Positions 7,247-14,913 of a stretch of 49,820 nt of DNA are shown here, in pieces (positions within the stretch are counted from its first letter, which is position 1; every line of letters starts with the position of its first letter). The notes under the pieces are model-generated. The model was not told the origin of the DNA and searched no databases. It saw nothing but the letters and a program-made list of their open reading frames with translations. The translations under genes were made by a program, and so were the position numbers. Source of the DNA: Candidatus Bathyarchaeota archaeon (GTDB lineage: Archaea; Thermoproteota; Bathyarchaeia; 40CM-2-53-6); assembly GCA_005883075.1 (NCBI GenBank), contig VBAX01000054.1, positions 1 to 49,820 of the forward strand, in the 5' to 3' direction.

Positions 7247-8566
7247 ATGATCGAGATCACTTTCTACGGGGGAGCTGGCGAGATCGGTGGGAACATGATC
7301 CTCGTCCATGACGGGGATTCGAAGATCATGCTGGATTTTGGTATGAGCCTTGGAGAACGGGGACGATTCTTCTCCGAACCCTTCCTGTCGCCCAGAAACG
7401 AAAGCGGGCTAATCAGTCTGGGAATCATTCCCGACGTCGCTGGCCTCTACAAAGGAGAGGAGGAAGTACCCGCGGACGCTGTCTTTCTGAGTCATGCTCA
7501 CATCGACCATTCAATGTCTATCTCCCTTCTCAACCGTCAGATACCGGTTTACTGCGGCGAGACGACCAAGATGATTCTGGAGGCCTTGTCAACTGCTCGT
7601 CCGGGGGGCTTTGAGAACGATCTTGATGGGATCCAGTTCAAGACTTTCCGAACTGGAGACAGGGTGAAAATGGGAGGGATAGAGGTGGAGCCAGTTCATG
7701 TAGACCACAGCATGCCCGGATCGTATGGCTTCATAGTTCACACGTCGATTGGGACCCTTGCGTACAGCGGGGACTTCCGGGCTCACGGGCCGAGGTCGGA
7801 CATGACCCAGGATTTTGCGGAGAAAGCGGAACAGTCGAATCCAGAGCTGTTCCTCTGTGAAGGCACAAACCTAGTCCGTGGTGACTTGCAATCTGAAGCG
7901 GAAGTCGTTGACAAAGTTGACCATGTGGTTCGGAAAACAAACGGGCTGGTTCTAGCGAATTTTTCGACCGCCGACGTGGACAGGTTGAGAACGTTTTACG
8001 AGACTGCCAAGAAGAACAATAGGGTCCTAGCGGTCTCGTTGAGGCAGGCCCACCTGCTCCAAGCACTGCTGAAGGACAAGCACCTGACAATTCCAGATAT
8101 CTCTCGCGACCCCAACATCGTCATCTACCAGCGAACCAAAAAGACCTACTACAACTGGGAAAAAGAGGTCATGAAGAATAGCACGGTAAAGACATCGAAA
8201 GATGTCAAGGAATCACAGGGAAAATTCATTCTAGCTGCTAGCTCCTATGATATGAACGAGGTCTTGGACATCAAGCCTGATGCAGGTGGAGCGTTCATCA
8301 ACAGCAGCTCGGAACCGTTCAACGAGGAAATGGAGATCGACCACGAACGATTCATCAACTGGCTAAACCATTTCGGACTACCAATGTACCAGATCCACAG
8401 CTCGGGACACATGATGCCCACCGAGCTACGAGAAACGATCGCGAAGATTAGTCCAAAGACGCTCGTCCCGATCCACACAGAACAACCACATCTCTACGAA
8501 CTCTTCATCAAAGATCTCGCTAAAGTGCACCAGCCTATCAAAGGGTCAACCTGGAAAGTGGAATAG
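7247..8566 (+). CDS. RNase J-like metallo-beta-lactamase/beta-CASP nuclease
   Basis: A 439-residue MBL-fold hydrolase with a beta-CASP insertion, expected to process or degrade RNA in the cytoplasm. Motif I is in the N-terminal strand (LDFGMSL), motif II is SHAHIDHS (HxHxDH, near 85), motif III is the histidine in VEPVHVDHSMPG, and motif IV the aspartate in YSGDFRAHG. The beta-CASP domain covers about 200-360. C-terminal motifs follow: IHSSGHMMP (motif B-like) and PIHTEQP (motif C histidine). No KH domain is present, which sets it apart from aCPSF1/2 and favours the archaeal RNase J group. The length is typical. It follows the small CxC/HxH gene. Confidence 0.85.
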   Translation: MIEITFYGGAGEIGGNMILVHDGDSKIMLDFGMSLGERGRFFSEPFLSPRNESGLISLGIIPDVAGLYKGEEEVPADAVFLSHAHIDHSMSISLLNRQIPVYCGETTKMILEALSTARPGGFENDLDGIQFKTFRTGDRVKMGGIEVEPVHVDHSMPGSYGFIVHTSIGTLAYSGDFRAHGPRSDMTQDFAEKAEQSNPELFLCEGTNLVRGDLQSEAEVVDKVDHVVRKTNGLVLANFSTADVDRLRTFYETAKKNNRVLAVSLRQAHLLQALLKDKHLTIPDISRDPNIVIYQRTKKTYYNWEKEVMKNSTVKTSKDVKESQGKFILAASSYDMNEVLDIKPDAGGAFINSSSEPFNEEMEIDHERFINWLNHFGLPMYQIHSSGHMMPTELRETIAKISPKTLVPIHTEQPHLYELFIKDLAKVHQPIKGSTWKVE

Positions 8567-8573
8567 AACACGG

Positions 8574-8616
8574 ACCCGCTCAGTCTGAAGACCCTTCAGG
8601 TGACAATGGAGCGGGT
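8574..8616. terminator. Strong nested hairpin between convergent genes
   Basis: ACCCGCTC pairs perfectly with GAGCGGGT (8 bp), and inside it CTGAAG pairs with CTTCAG (6 bp) around a 3-nt loop. It starts 8 bp after the RNase J-like stop and precedes the convergent GNAT gene. A second potential stem (ACAGC/GCTGT) follows before 8660. It may terminate both transcripts or protect the mRNA 3' end; no U-run follows on the plus strand. Confidence 0.45.
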
Positions 8617-8658
8617 AATCCACTGACAGCCGAGTCCAGGCTTGAGAGCTGTGACCGC

Positions 8659-9261
8659 TCAGAGTTGCTTTCTTACAATTGCGAAACGTTCCAGTTGGCC
8701 ATGGATCTTGAAGCCAGCCTTGAGATACATGCCCAACGATCCTTTGTAATTCTCTTCGGCCCAGGGAATCTCCCTAGCTCGCTTGACGGGATTGGTTGTA
8801 GGATAACCCTCTGCGACGTGTAAGTTGTCTCGGCGGAACTTGTCGCAGGCAGCTTTCAGGAGCGCTGTGCCTACGCCTTTTCCTCTATGTCCCGGGGCTA
8901 CAAGGAAACACATGATCGAGCCGACTGGCTCCTTAGGATCGTCCACGACGGTAGCATATCTCCGCATGTTAAGGAATCTAGAGCGAGCCTGTGCATTACA
9001 CCAACCAACCACTTTTCCCTCTACGAGGGCTAGCAAGCCGTGGGCTTGGCCTGATCTGATTCGTTCGGCACGTGCCGCTCGATGTGCAGGCCCGGCTTTG
9101 GCGGAGGCATCCCAGTTATCCCCGGGTTCATCGTAGAATCCGCAGTAGCACTCGGACCATTCTGGAAAATCGGTGAAGGCGTCCTTGTCAAAGAACCTGA
9201 GATAGTCGTCGAGGAGTTCCGGAGTTAGCTCTCGAACTTCAACTTTCGCTGCGTGGCTCAT
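8659..9261 (-). CDS. GNAT-family N-acetyltransferase
   Basis: A 200-residue acetyl-CoA-dependent transferase. The core motif A lies in FLVAPGHRGKGVGTALLKAACD (about 118-140), giving the pyrophosphate-binding R-G-x-G-x-G signature. The preceding strand carries ALVEGKVVGWCNAQ. The N-terminal portion (FPEWSECYCGFYDEPGDNWD) is typical of a GNAT subgroup with an aromatic, cysteine-containing acceptor loop. The substrate cannot be told. A TATA-like CTTATACTC about 25 bp before the ATG suggests a leaderless or nearly leaderless transcript. It is convergent with the RNase J-like gene. Confidence 0.85.
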   Translation of the reverse strand: MSHAAKVEVRELTPELLDDYLRFFDKDAFTDFPEWSECYCGFYDEPGDNWDASAKAGPAHRAARAERIRSGQAHGLLALVEGKVVGWCNAQARSRFLNMRRYATVVDDPKEPVGSIMCFLVAPGHRGKGVGTALLKAACDKFRRDNLHVAEGYPTTNPVKRAREIPWAEENYKGSLGMYLKAGFKIHGQLERFAIVRKQL

Positions 9262-9328
9262 GACTGGCTCGCGTTTCTATGAATGAGTATAAGGGCCGTC
9301 TTTGAGGTCTTGTTAGAGACACAGGGAA

Positions 9329-10261
9329 TTAGCTCCGTGATCGAGCGTGGTCGGGAGCAGTCCGTCTTGACTTGAAGGTGGTAATCACAACTACTGCGAC
9401 TACTATGACTGAAGAAGCGAGCAGCGTCCGTAGCGTCAGCTGTTCGGCAGCAAGGAAGTAGCCGAGGAAGACGGCAACGACCGGGTTGACGTACGCGTAG
9501 GTGGAGACTCTGGCAGTCGTAGTCTTTGTCAGCAACCAGACGTAGGATGAGAAGCCTACCAGGGAACCGAATACTATCAGATAGATGAACGAGACAAGAG
9601 ATAGAAACGATACGTTACCCGGCTGAAAACCAGCCCATTCTTTAGAGATCAATGACGCCGCTAGGAGGAGGGCTCCACCGGCTAACATCTCCATTCCACT
9701 CCCTAGCAACGGCGTCGTTGGGAGGGGTGCGTTTCTAGAGTAGACTGAACCGATTGCCCATGAGAGCGCGGCGAATATCAGAACTCCAGCCCAGAGAGGG
9801 TTCAATCCACCGCTACCACCGAGGTCGCCTGGTCCTACCAGCAGAATAACTCCTCCGAAGCCTAGGACTAGGCCGACGACGACATGTAGAGTTGGGACGA
9901 TGCGGTCCTTTCGCAACAGCTCCAAAAGAGCCATCCAGATTGGAACAGTCGTGATTAATACGGCAGCCAAGCTCGAGGGAATCACCTGTTCGGCCTTCGT
10001 CACCCCACCGTTTCCTCCGAGCAACAATAATCCCCCGACGACGATCGCGGCCTTCCAATTGGCCCGTGTCGGGCGCGATGCCCCTCTCAAACGCATCCAG
10101 GCATAGAGCACTCCTCCTGCAATCAGAAATCGAATTGCAGCCATCAGAAAAGGTGGGAATGTTTCGATCGCGAAACGAATCGCCAAGTAAGTGGACCCCC
10201 AAATCGTGTAGATCGAGAGAAACGCCAAAGCGATACGTAGTCGCAGTGTCAACAGTGGCAT
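9329..10261 (-). CDS. EamA/DMT-superfamily transporter
   Basis: A 310-residue membrane protein with about ten transmembrane helices arranged as two EamA repeats (about 10-145 and 160-295). Hallmarks are IYTIWGSTYLAIRFAIETFPP in helix 1 and AYVNPVVAVFLGYFLAAEQL in the second repeat. Members export amino acids, nucleotide precursors or related metabolites; the substrate is unpredictable from sequence. The short C-terminal tail is basic. The start is taken at MPLLTLRLR. It is on the same strand as, and 68 bp upstream of, the GNAT gene; no shared function is evident. Confidence 0.88.
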   Translation of the reverse strand: MPLLTLRLRIALAFLSIYTIWGSTYLAIRFAIETFPPFLMAAIRFLIAGGVLYAWMRLRGASRPTRANWKAAIVVGGLLLLGGNGGVTKAEQVIPSSLAAVLITTVPIWMALLELLRKDRIVPTLHVVVGLVLGFGGVILLVGPGDLGGSGGLNPLWAGVLIFAALSWAIGSVYSRNAPLPTTPLLGSGMEMLAGGALLLAASLISKEWAGFQPGNVSFLSLVSFIYLIVFGSLVGFSSYVWLLTKTTTARVSTYAYVNPVVAVFLGYFLAAEQLTLRTLLASSVIVVAVVVITTFKSRRTAPDHARSRS

Positions 10262-10308
10262 AGCAGAGCCTCACTAAGGCAGCGGCTGTGCCGAGCCCAT
10301 TTGGCTTG

Positions 10309-10953
10309 CTATACTATCTCGGGATAAAGTGGCAGAACCACCGCGTCCTCGGGAGCTATCAATCCGATCGCGACTAGTTGCGTAACGACTTCTAGTATCT
10401 GCATCCGAATCTCAGTTGGGGAGACTTTCTTTTCCACTGCGAGTTCGGATGTTAGCTCGTCGATTGTCTTGCTTCCATCGCTCTTCTCCCAGAGGCTGGC
10501 GATGTCATCGTTCCCGAGGTAGCGTGAATTTGCCTCGTTGATCAGGACAATGGTCCCATCGGGGTTCTTGGCGATATGCCCCTTCTTTCTAGGCTTGAAA
10601 CTGGCGGGGTCGAATTCGATCGTCACTGGCTCTTGGTTTGCCTGGAGACGTTCGCGAGCCGCTGCGCTCATCTTGTCAGGGGTCCAAGGTGGATCCCAGA
10701 CGATGTCGACGTCAGCGTGTCTGACACCGGGTATCTTCTCGATTAGTTCCTTGACCTGATGACTCAGGTAGGCGCTGGCAGGGCAGCCCATGGCTGTAAG
10801 GGTCATTCGAACCTTTACTGTATCACTGTCTATGGTGACGCCGTAGACCAGACCGAGATCGACAATGTTGACTGGTATCTCGGGATCGTAGCAATTCCGG
10901 AGAGCGCCCATCACCCGTTCGACGGAGAGTTCTTCGCTCAAGGACTTGATCAT
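10309..10953 (-). CDS. DUF59 (SufT/MIP18-like) - PqqD-like fusion protein
   Basis: A 214-residue two-domain protein. Residues 10-105 form a DUF59/MIP18 domain of the kind that assists iron-sulfur cluster maturation, with DPEIPVNIVDLGLVYGV and the cysteine motif TAMGCPAS. Residues 125-200 resemble the PqqD-like peptide chaperone domain, with VLINEANSRYLGNDDIASLWEKSDGSKTIDEL. DUF59 proteins act in Fe-S assembly; PqqD domains recruit peptides to radical SAM enzymes. The fusion suggests delivery of a cluster or a substrate to an Fe-S enzyme (inference). No radical SAM gene lies nearby. The upstream region carries AGGGATATTTAC-like A/T-rich sequence. Confidence 0.75.
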   Translation of the reverse strand: MIKSLSEELSVERVMGALRNCYDPEIPVNIVDLGLVYGVTIDSDTVKVRMTLTAMGCPASAYLSHQVKELIEKIPGVRHADVDIVWDPPWTPDKMSAAARERLQANQEPVTIEFDPASFKPRKKGHIAKNPDGTIVLINEANSRYLGNDDIASLWEKSDGSKTIDELTSELAVEKKVSPTEIRMQILEVVTQLVAIGLIAPEDAVVLPLYPEIV

Positions 10954-11037
10954 ATCTCTAAAGGGTTTATCGCCTAATAGGGATATTTACACTCGCTCTG
11001 TCCAGCCCTTGGTTCTTACGCACCATTGATCGGCGCA

Positions 11038-11844
11038 TCAGAGGACTCTGTTGAGCATGTCGTATGCAGCTGGGAGAAGACGGTTTTCAGCATCGATCAA
11101 CGGTCGCAGTTCTCCCGATTTCAACAGCTTCGCGATTCCAGTTCCGGTTGCCAGTTTTCCGTGACGCCAGCTTCGTAGGATCGGGCCGTATTCTCCCTTC
11201 AGACTCTTTGTAACGCTTTTGACCACGTTCTGGCCTTTCTCGGACTTGCTCTCCACTTCGATCTCGAAGAGGCGTATCTTTTGATCGTCGAAGTCGTAAA
11301 GCACTGAGTCAATGTCTAATTCCGCCAGGACCGGGGAGCCTTCAGAGCCAGACGTCACATCTCGTACCAGCCGTTGTGTCTCCCGATGCTGGATAGGAAC
11401 TAGTCCTTTGCTCTTCAAAAGCTCAATCGGGCCTGAAGGAGTAGTTTGACCCGCGGAAATGGGAGGTTGATGGGGGATCTTTAGCTCAGAAACCACTTTT
11501 TCAATAGTCTCATCTGACCAGGGAACCTCCATCTCAGATCGGACCATTCCACCCCAGAGAGTTCGTCTAGGATGCGTCTTCATAGTGATCCAACGATCCT
11601 GGTTATCTGTCCGTATTCTCAGATTCAACTTGCGATGCGAAAGAAAGTGGTTGGGAGTGTCGAAGTATGTGTCGGCAAGAAGCTTCGTCTTCTCACCGAC
11701 CAATCGATAATCTCCGACGCTTTTCTTATCAGCAATCTTTCTGACAATTTCCTCAGGATGATCTGACAGTATGAGGAGGATCGATTCAATCTCGCGGCCG
11801 AAACCCAGAGCCTGCGGTAGCTTGACCATCCTAGTCCAACTCAT
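11038..11844 (-). CDS. CYTH-domain (triphosphate tunnel) protein
   Basis: A 268-residue protein. The CYTH fold is visible from TYFDTPNHFLSHRKLNLRIR (about 60-78) through MKTHPRR, the strand SEMEVPW (about 103), AELDIDSVLYDF and LFEIEVESKSE (about 195). These alternate acidic and basic strands build the tunnel that binds triphosphate or polyphosphate. The N-terminal ExExK motif is weakened: EIES is present but the lysine is missing. The last 40 residues are helical. CYTH proteins include inorganic triphosphatases and adenylate cyclases. Its place beside SixA, Ppx, CHAD and VTC-like genes argues for polyphosphate metabolism. It is divergent from sixA, 68 bp apart. Confidence 0.8.
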   Translation of the reverse strand: MSWTRMVKLPQALGFGREIESILLILSDHPEEIVRKIADKKSVGDYRLVGEKTKLLADTYFDTPNHFLSHRKLNLRIRTDNQDRWITMKTHPRRTLWGGMVRSEMEVPWSDETIEKVVSELKIPHQPPISAGQTTPSGPIELLKSKGLVPIQHRETQRLVRDVTSGSEGSPVLAELDIDSVLYDFDDQKIRLFEIEVESKSEKGQNVVKSVTKSLKGEYGPILRSWRHGKLATGTGIAKLLKSGELRPLIDAENRLLPAAYDMLNRVL

Positions 11845-11912
11845 GGTCTTGAACGGAGAAAGCGTGGTTACTGAACTTTATCTGACTCACTGAAACTTCC
11901 CATAGGGACAAT

Positions 11913-12530
11913 TTGACAGAGGCCAAAAGAGTAAGGAGACAACGCGGCGCTTTCTCGGACGACAAAGAGGTCGGCCATAAGAAGGCGACTTCATCAACAT
12001 CCGCTCGGAACCCATCAAAGACAGCGACCTCCATAAAGATCGACATTTTCATACTGAGACATGGAGATGCAGGGAACCGAGTGACAGTTGTGGAGAAAGA
12101 TTCCGAACGACCGCTTACGCCGGAAGGCCGGGCTGAGATGCAGAAAATAGCAAAGTCATTGAAGGCAGTCGGATTGCAAACCGATCGGATCTATACAAGT
12201 CCATTGAGAAGGGCTCGAGAGACCGCAGAAATTGCGGCCAAGGTCCTCAAGATCCCAACATTGGAAGAATGGAACGAATTGAAACCAGACGGAAGCAAGG
12301 CAGAACTATATCGCAAACTAGCAAGACTCGAACAAGACTCCAGACCAATCCTTGTAGGACACGAACCTTACCTGACTTCCATGATAGGAGAGATCATCGG
12401 GACAACGAATGCTAAAATTGTTCTGAAAAAAGGAGGCGTAGGAAAAGTCCGAATAACGTCATTTAACCCTCGAATCTCCGGCGAACTCCGCTGGCTTCTC
12501 ACACCGAAAATCATCACTATGATGTCTTGA
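11913..12530 (+). CDS. sixA: SixA-type phosphohistidine phosphatase
   Basis: A histidine-phosphatase-superfamily protein (205 residues from TTG). The catalytic RHG lies in FILRHGDAG (about 47), followed by TSPLRRARETAE and a late LVGHEPYLTSM with the second catalytic histidine. The lean single-domain core matches SixA. The first 40 residues are basic and low complexity, so translation may start further in, though no clear internal ATG exists before the core. SixA dephosphorylates phosphohistidine proteins. In CHAD/CYTH neighbourhoods it may act on phosphorylated histidines in CHAD proteins or on polyphosphate-linked signalling (inference). It is followed by the Ppx gene 66 bp on. Confidence 0.85.
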   Translation: MTEAKRVRRQRGAFSDDKEVGHKKATSSTSARNPSKTATSIKIDIFILRHGDAGNRVTVVEKDSERPLTPEGRAEMQKIAKSLKAVGLQTDRIYTSPLRRARETAEIAAKVLKIPTLEEWNELKPDGSKAELYRKLARLEQDSRPILVGHEPYLTSMIGEIIGTTNAKIVLKKGGVGKVRITSFNPRISGELRWLLTPKIITMMS

Positions 12531-12596
12531 TTACCAAAACGAATCACTATGACTGCGCCGAAGTGAAACGGAAACGACGGGCGGCCCTGGCCAAGT

Positions 12597-14063
12597 TTGA
12601 AAGTCTCCGTGATAGACCTAGGCTACAACTCGCTAAAACTGGTCAACTACGAGGTCAGGCGAGACAAGTCGTTCGTAGCGTATGGACAGCAATCGGTTCT
12701 CGCGAAAGTTGGAGAAGGGCTTGACCAAACAGGCTTCCTAGGAGCCAAACCCGTCCGACGCACTCTCAAAGCTCTGAAACAATTCCGCGCCATCGTGGAC
12801 CTTGAGCATTCAAAACATGTTCTCCCGGTCGCGACCAGCGCTGTGAGGGAAGCTGGGAACAGAGAGGAATTTCTTAGGCAAGCATATCTCGAGACCGGGT
12901 TCAAGTTCAAGGTTCTGTCCGAGAAAGAAGAAGCAGTATACGCGTTCGAAGGAGCCAAAGGCGCGACCAGCGTCCGCGCCGGCTTGTTTTTCGACCTTGG
13001 AGGAGGAAGCCTGGAAATGGTCATTTACTCGGAACCTATGATCAAGAAAATCCTCTCAGTTCCTCTCGGAGGATTAAGACTAACTGACCTTTACGCAAAG
13101 GCAGATGGATCTTACACAAAGAAAAACTATGCCCGGATGAGAAAACGGATACTCGAACTCCTGCCCGAGAAGAAGCATCTTCCGGCTTCGAAAAACCTTG
13201 AGCTAGTGGGTGTCGGAGGCTCGGTGCGCGCAATCGCGCGGTATGACCAGATGCGAAGACAGTATCCTCTAAACAAGCTACACAATTATTCGATGAAGAA
13301 GAACGCCGTGGAAGGAGTACACCGCGCCCTCCGCAGAATGACTCTTAGGACGATAAGAAAGAATCCAGCAATAGGCCAAGAGAGAAGCCAATCAATCATC
13401 GCCGGGTCTCTAGTAGTTCACCTCCTGCTGATGGAGAAGGCTGGCTTCCGCAAACTTATTGTCAGCACACACGGTCTCAGAGACGGGGTACTCTCAGCTT
13501 TCCTCGAAAACCCAAGCTCATATCGCCAAAGAGTGGTAGACAAGGTTCTGATGCGCGAAGGGACAACAACACGCACGAAGACGTCCGCCCCGGAAAGGTT
13601 GGCCAAATCTCTCTTATCGCATAGGAACCTGACGAAGAGAGAGTATGCGATCCTCTCAGAGGCTCTCGATCACGTCTTGCCTAGTCTTCCGACCTACAAT
13701 CCGGAGACCTTGTTCTACATTGTTTTGGAGGCTGATAGTCCACTGTCACACGAGGACCAGCTGATCATGGCCTTGTCTGTTGCTAGAGCGAATGGAATGA
13801 GGCGGACAGATTGGGCTCAGACAAGTTACAAACGCCTCCTCGACAAGAAAAGCATGGAGATGGTGAAGAAGATTTCAGTCCTGATGCAAATTGCTCAACT
13901 CCAGCAGAAAACGGACATCCATTTATCCATGAGTTCTGAGCGCGGAATCCCTCGGCTTCACATTGCCCAGGGCAAGCAGCACATTCCAAAAGTGCTCGTG
14001 AAGGATATTCTTAGAGACCTCGAAGACCTTGAAGGCTCTTTCAATCTTCAACTCGCCATGTAA
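12597..14063 (+). CDS. ppx: Exopolyphosphatase, Ppx/GppA family
   Basis: A 488-residue member of the ASKHA ATPase fold, releasing terminal phosphate from polyphosphate (or hydrolysing pppGpp). The N-terminal phosphate loop is VIDLGYNSLKLV, the catalytic glutamate region is LSEKEEAVYAFEGA (about 120), the second phosphate loop is FDLGGGSLEMVIY (about 140) and VGVGGSVRAIARYD (about 205) forms the third. After residue 310 comes an HD-like helical domain (EYAILSEALDHVLP; DQLIMALSVARANG) as in long Ppx proteins. TTG start. It lies in a plus-strand run with sixA and chad, probably one operon. Confidence 0.9.
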   Translation: MKVSVIDLGYNSLKLVNYEVRRDKSFVAYGQQSVLAKVGEGLDQTGFLGAKPVRRTLKALKQFRAIVDLEHSKHVLPVATSAVREAGNREEFLRQAYLETGFKFKVLSEKEEAVYAFEGAKGATSVRAGLFFDLGGGSLEMVIYSEPMIKKILSVPLGGLRLTDLYAKADGSYTKKNYARMRKRILELLPEKKHLPASKNLELVGVGGSVRAIARYDQMRRQYPLNKLHNYSMKKNAVEGVHRALRRMTLRTIRKNPAIGQERSQSIIAGSLVVHLLLMEKAGFRKLIVSTHGLRDGVLSAFLENPSSYRQRVVDKVLMREGTTTRTKTSAPERLAKSLLSHRNLTKREYAILSEALDHVLPSLPTYNPETLFYIVLEADSPLSHEDQLIMALSVARANGMRRTDWAQTSYKRLLDKKSMEMVKKISVLMQIAQLQQKTDIHLSMSSERGIPRLHIAQGKQHIPKVLVKDILRDLEDLEGSFNLQLAM

Positions 14064-14111
14064 ACGCCCGAGAAAACCTAAGTAGTCTCACTTCTCGAAC
14101 CCAGCCTTCCC

Positions 14112-14906
14112 TTGATTACTCGCGACTCTTTCGCGAAAGAGTACGACAAATTTGCGAAAGCGCTGACACGAAGAGTCAAGGCCTACCTGAGAGATCCCAA
14201 TGCCGAGAATGTTCACCGGCTTCGAACCGCGACTCGCCGTCTCCAGGCCGCTTTCGCATTACTTCCTAAGACGACACGGAAGCAGAACAAGGCACAGAAA
14301 GCCATGTCTCGCATAAGGGAGTTGATGAAGGTAAACGCCAGTGTGAGAGACCAGGATATCATCCTCTCGAAACTGTCAATGTACAAGGAGAATCCCAGAT
14401 ACGAACGACTCATAGAGGATCTGAGGAAATCGCGCAAGTCTCATCTGGAGCAGGCGAAAGAGCTAGCATTGTCCGTTCAGAAAAATCCGGGACCTCGTGT
14501 GAAACCCAGAGATCTTTCCGAACCCGTGCTCCGGAGAAGATACGACAAGGTAGTAAGAAAACTAGGCTCGAAGATTACGAGTGAACTCCCGCTAGTAAGG
14601 GAAGACCCCTCTAAAATGGAGGAATTGCACGTCGTCCGAAGAGACTGTAAACAACTCCGTTATGTTCTAGAAATGGGTGAATTCTCTAGACCATCAAAGC
14701 CGCTAGTAGCTCTCCGAACTTGGCAAGATCTACTTGGCACGATACGCGACCACGATGTGATGATCGCACATCTTCGGAGACTCAACAAATCGCCGGAAAT
14801 CCAGTTGGCGCTAAACACAGAAACCGAGAGTCGGAACAACAGCTATCGGAAATTCGTCGAGGCTTCGAGAGAGAATCCGGTTTCTAGATTTGCTGCCAAG
14901 CCTTGA
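14112..14906 (+). CDS. CHAD-domain protein (polyphosphate-binding)
   Basis: A 264-residue all-helical protein. CHAD is a four-helix-bundle pair with conserved histidines and basic residues. It shows the two hallmark helices VHRLRTATRRLQAAF (about 35-50) and LHVVRRDCKQLRYVLEMGEF (about 178-198). Both follow the H-x-x-R-x-x-x-[KR] pattern that lines the inorganic-polyphosphate-binding groove. The C-terminal ALRTWQDLLGTIRDHDVMIAHL is also typical. The start is TTG. Known CHAD proteins localise to polyphosphate granules. It lies 48 bp after ppx and ends 7 bp from the convergent VTC-like gene. Confidence 0.88.
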   Translation: MITRDSFAKEYDKFAKALTRRVKAYLRDPNAENVHRLRTATRRLQAAFALLPKTTRKQNKAQKAMSRIRELMKVNASVRDQDIILSKLSMYKENPRYERLIEDLRKSRKSHLEQAKELALSVQKNPGPRVKPRDLSEPVLRRRYDKVVRKLGSKITSELPLVREDPSKMEELHVVRRDCKQLRYVLEMGEFSRPSKPLVALRTWQDLLGTIRDHDVMIAHLRRLNKSPEIQLALNTETESRNNSYRKFVEASRENPVSRFAAKP

Positions 14907-14913
14907 AATCGTT

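Noticed and set aside
12527-12724. Plus-strand ORF between sixA and ppx
   Set aside because: Its frame overlaps the Ppx N-terminus and lacks any motif.
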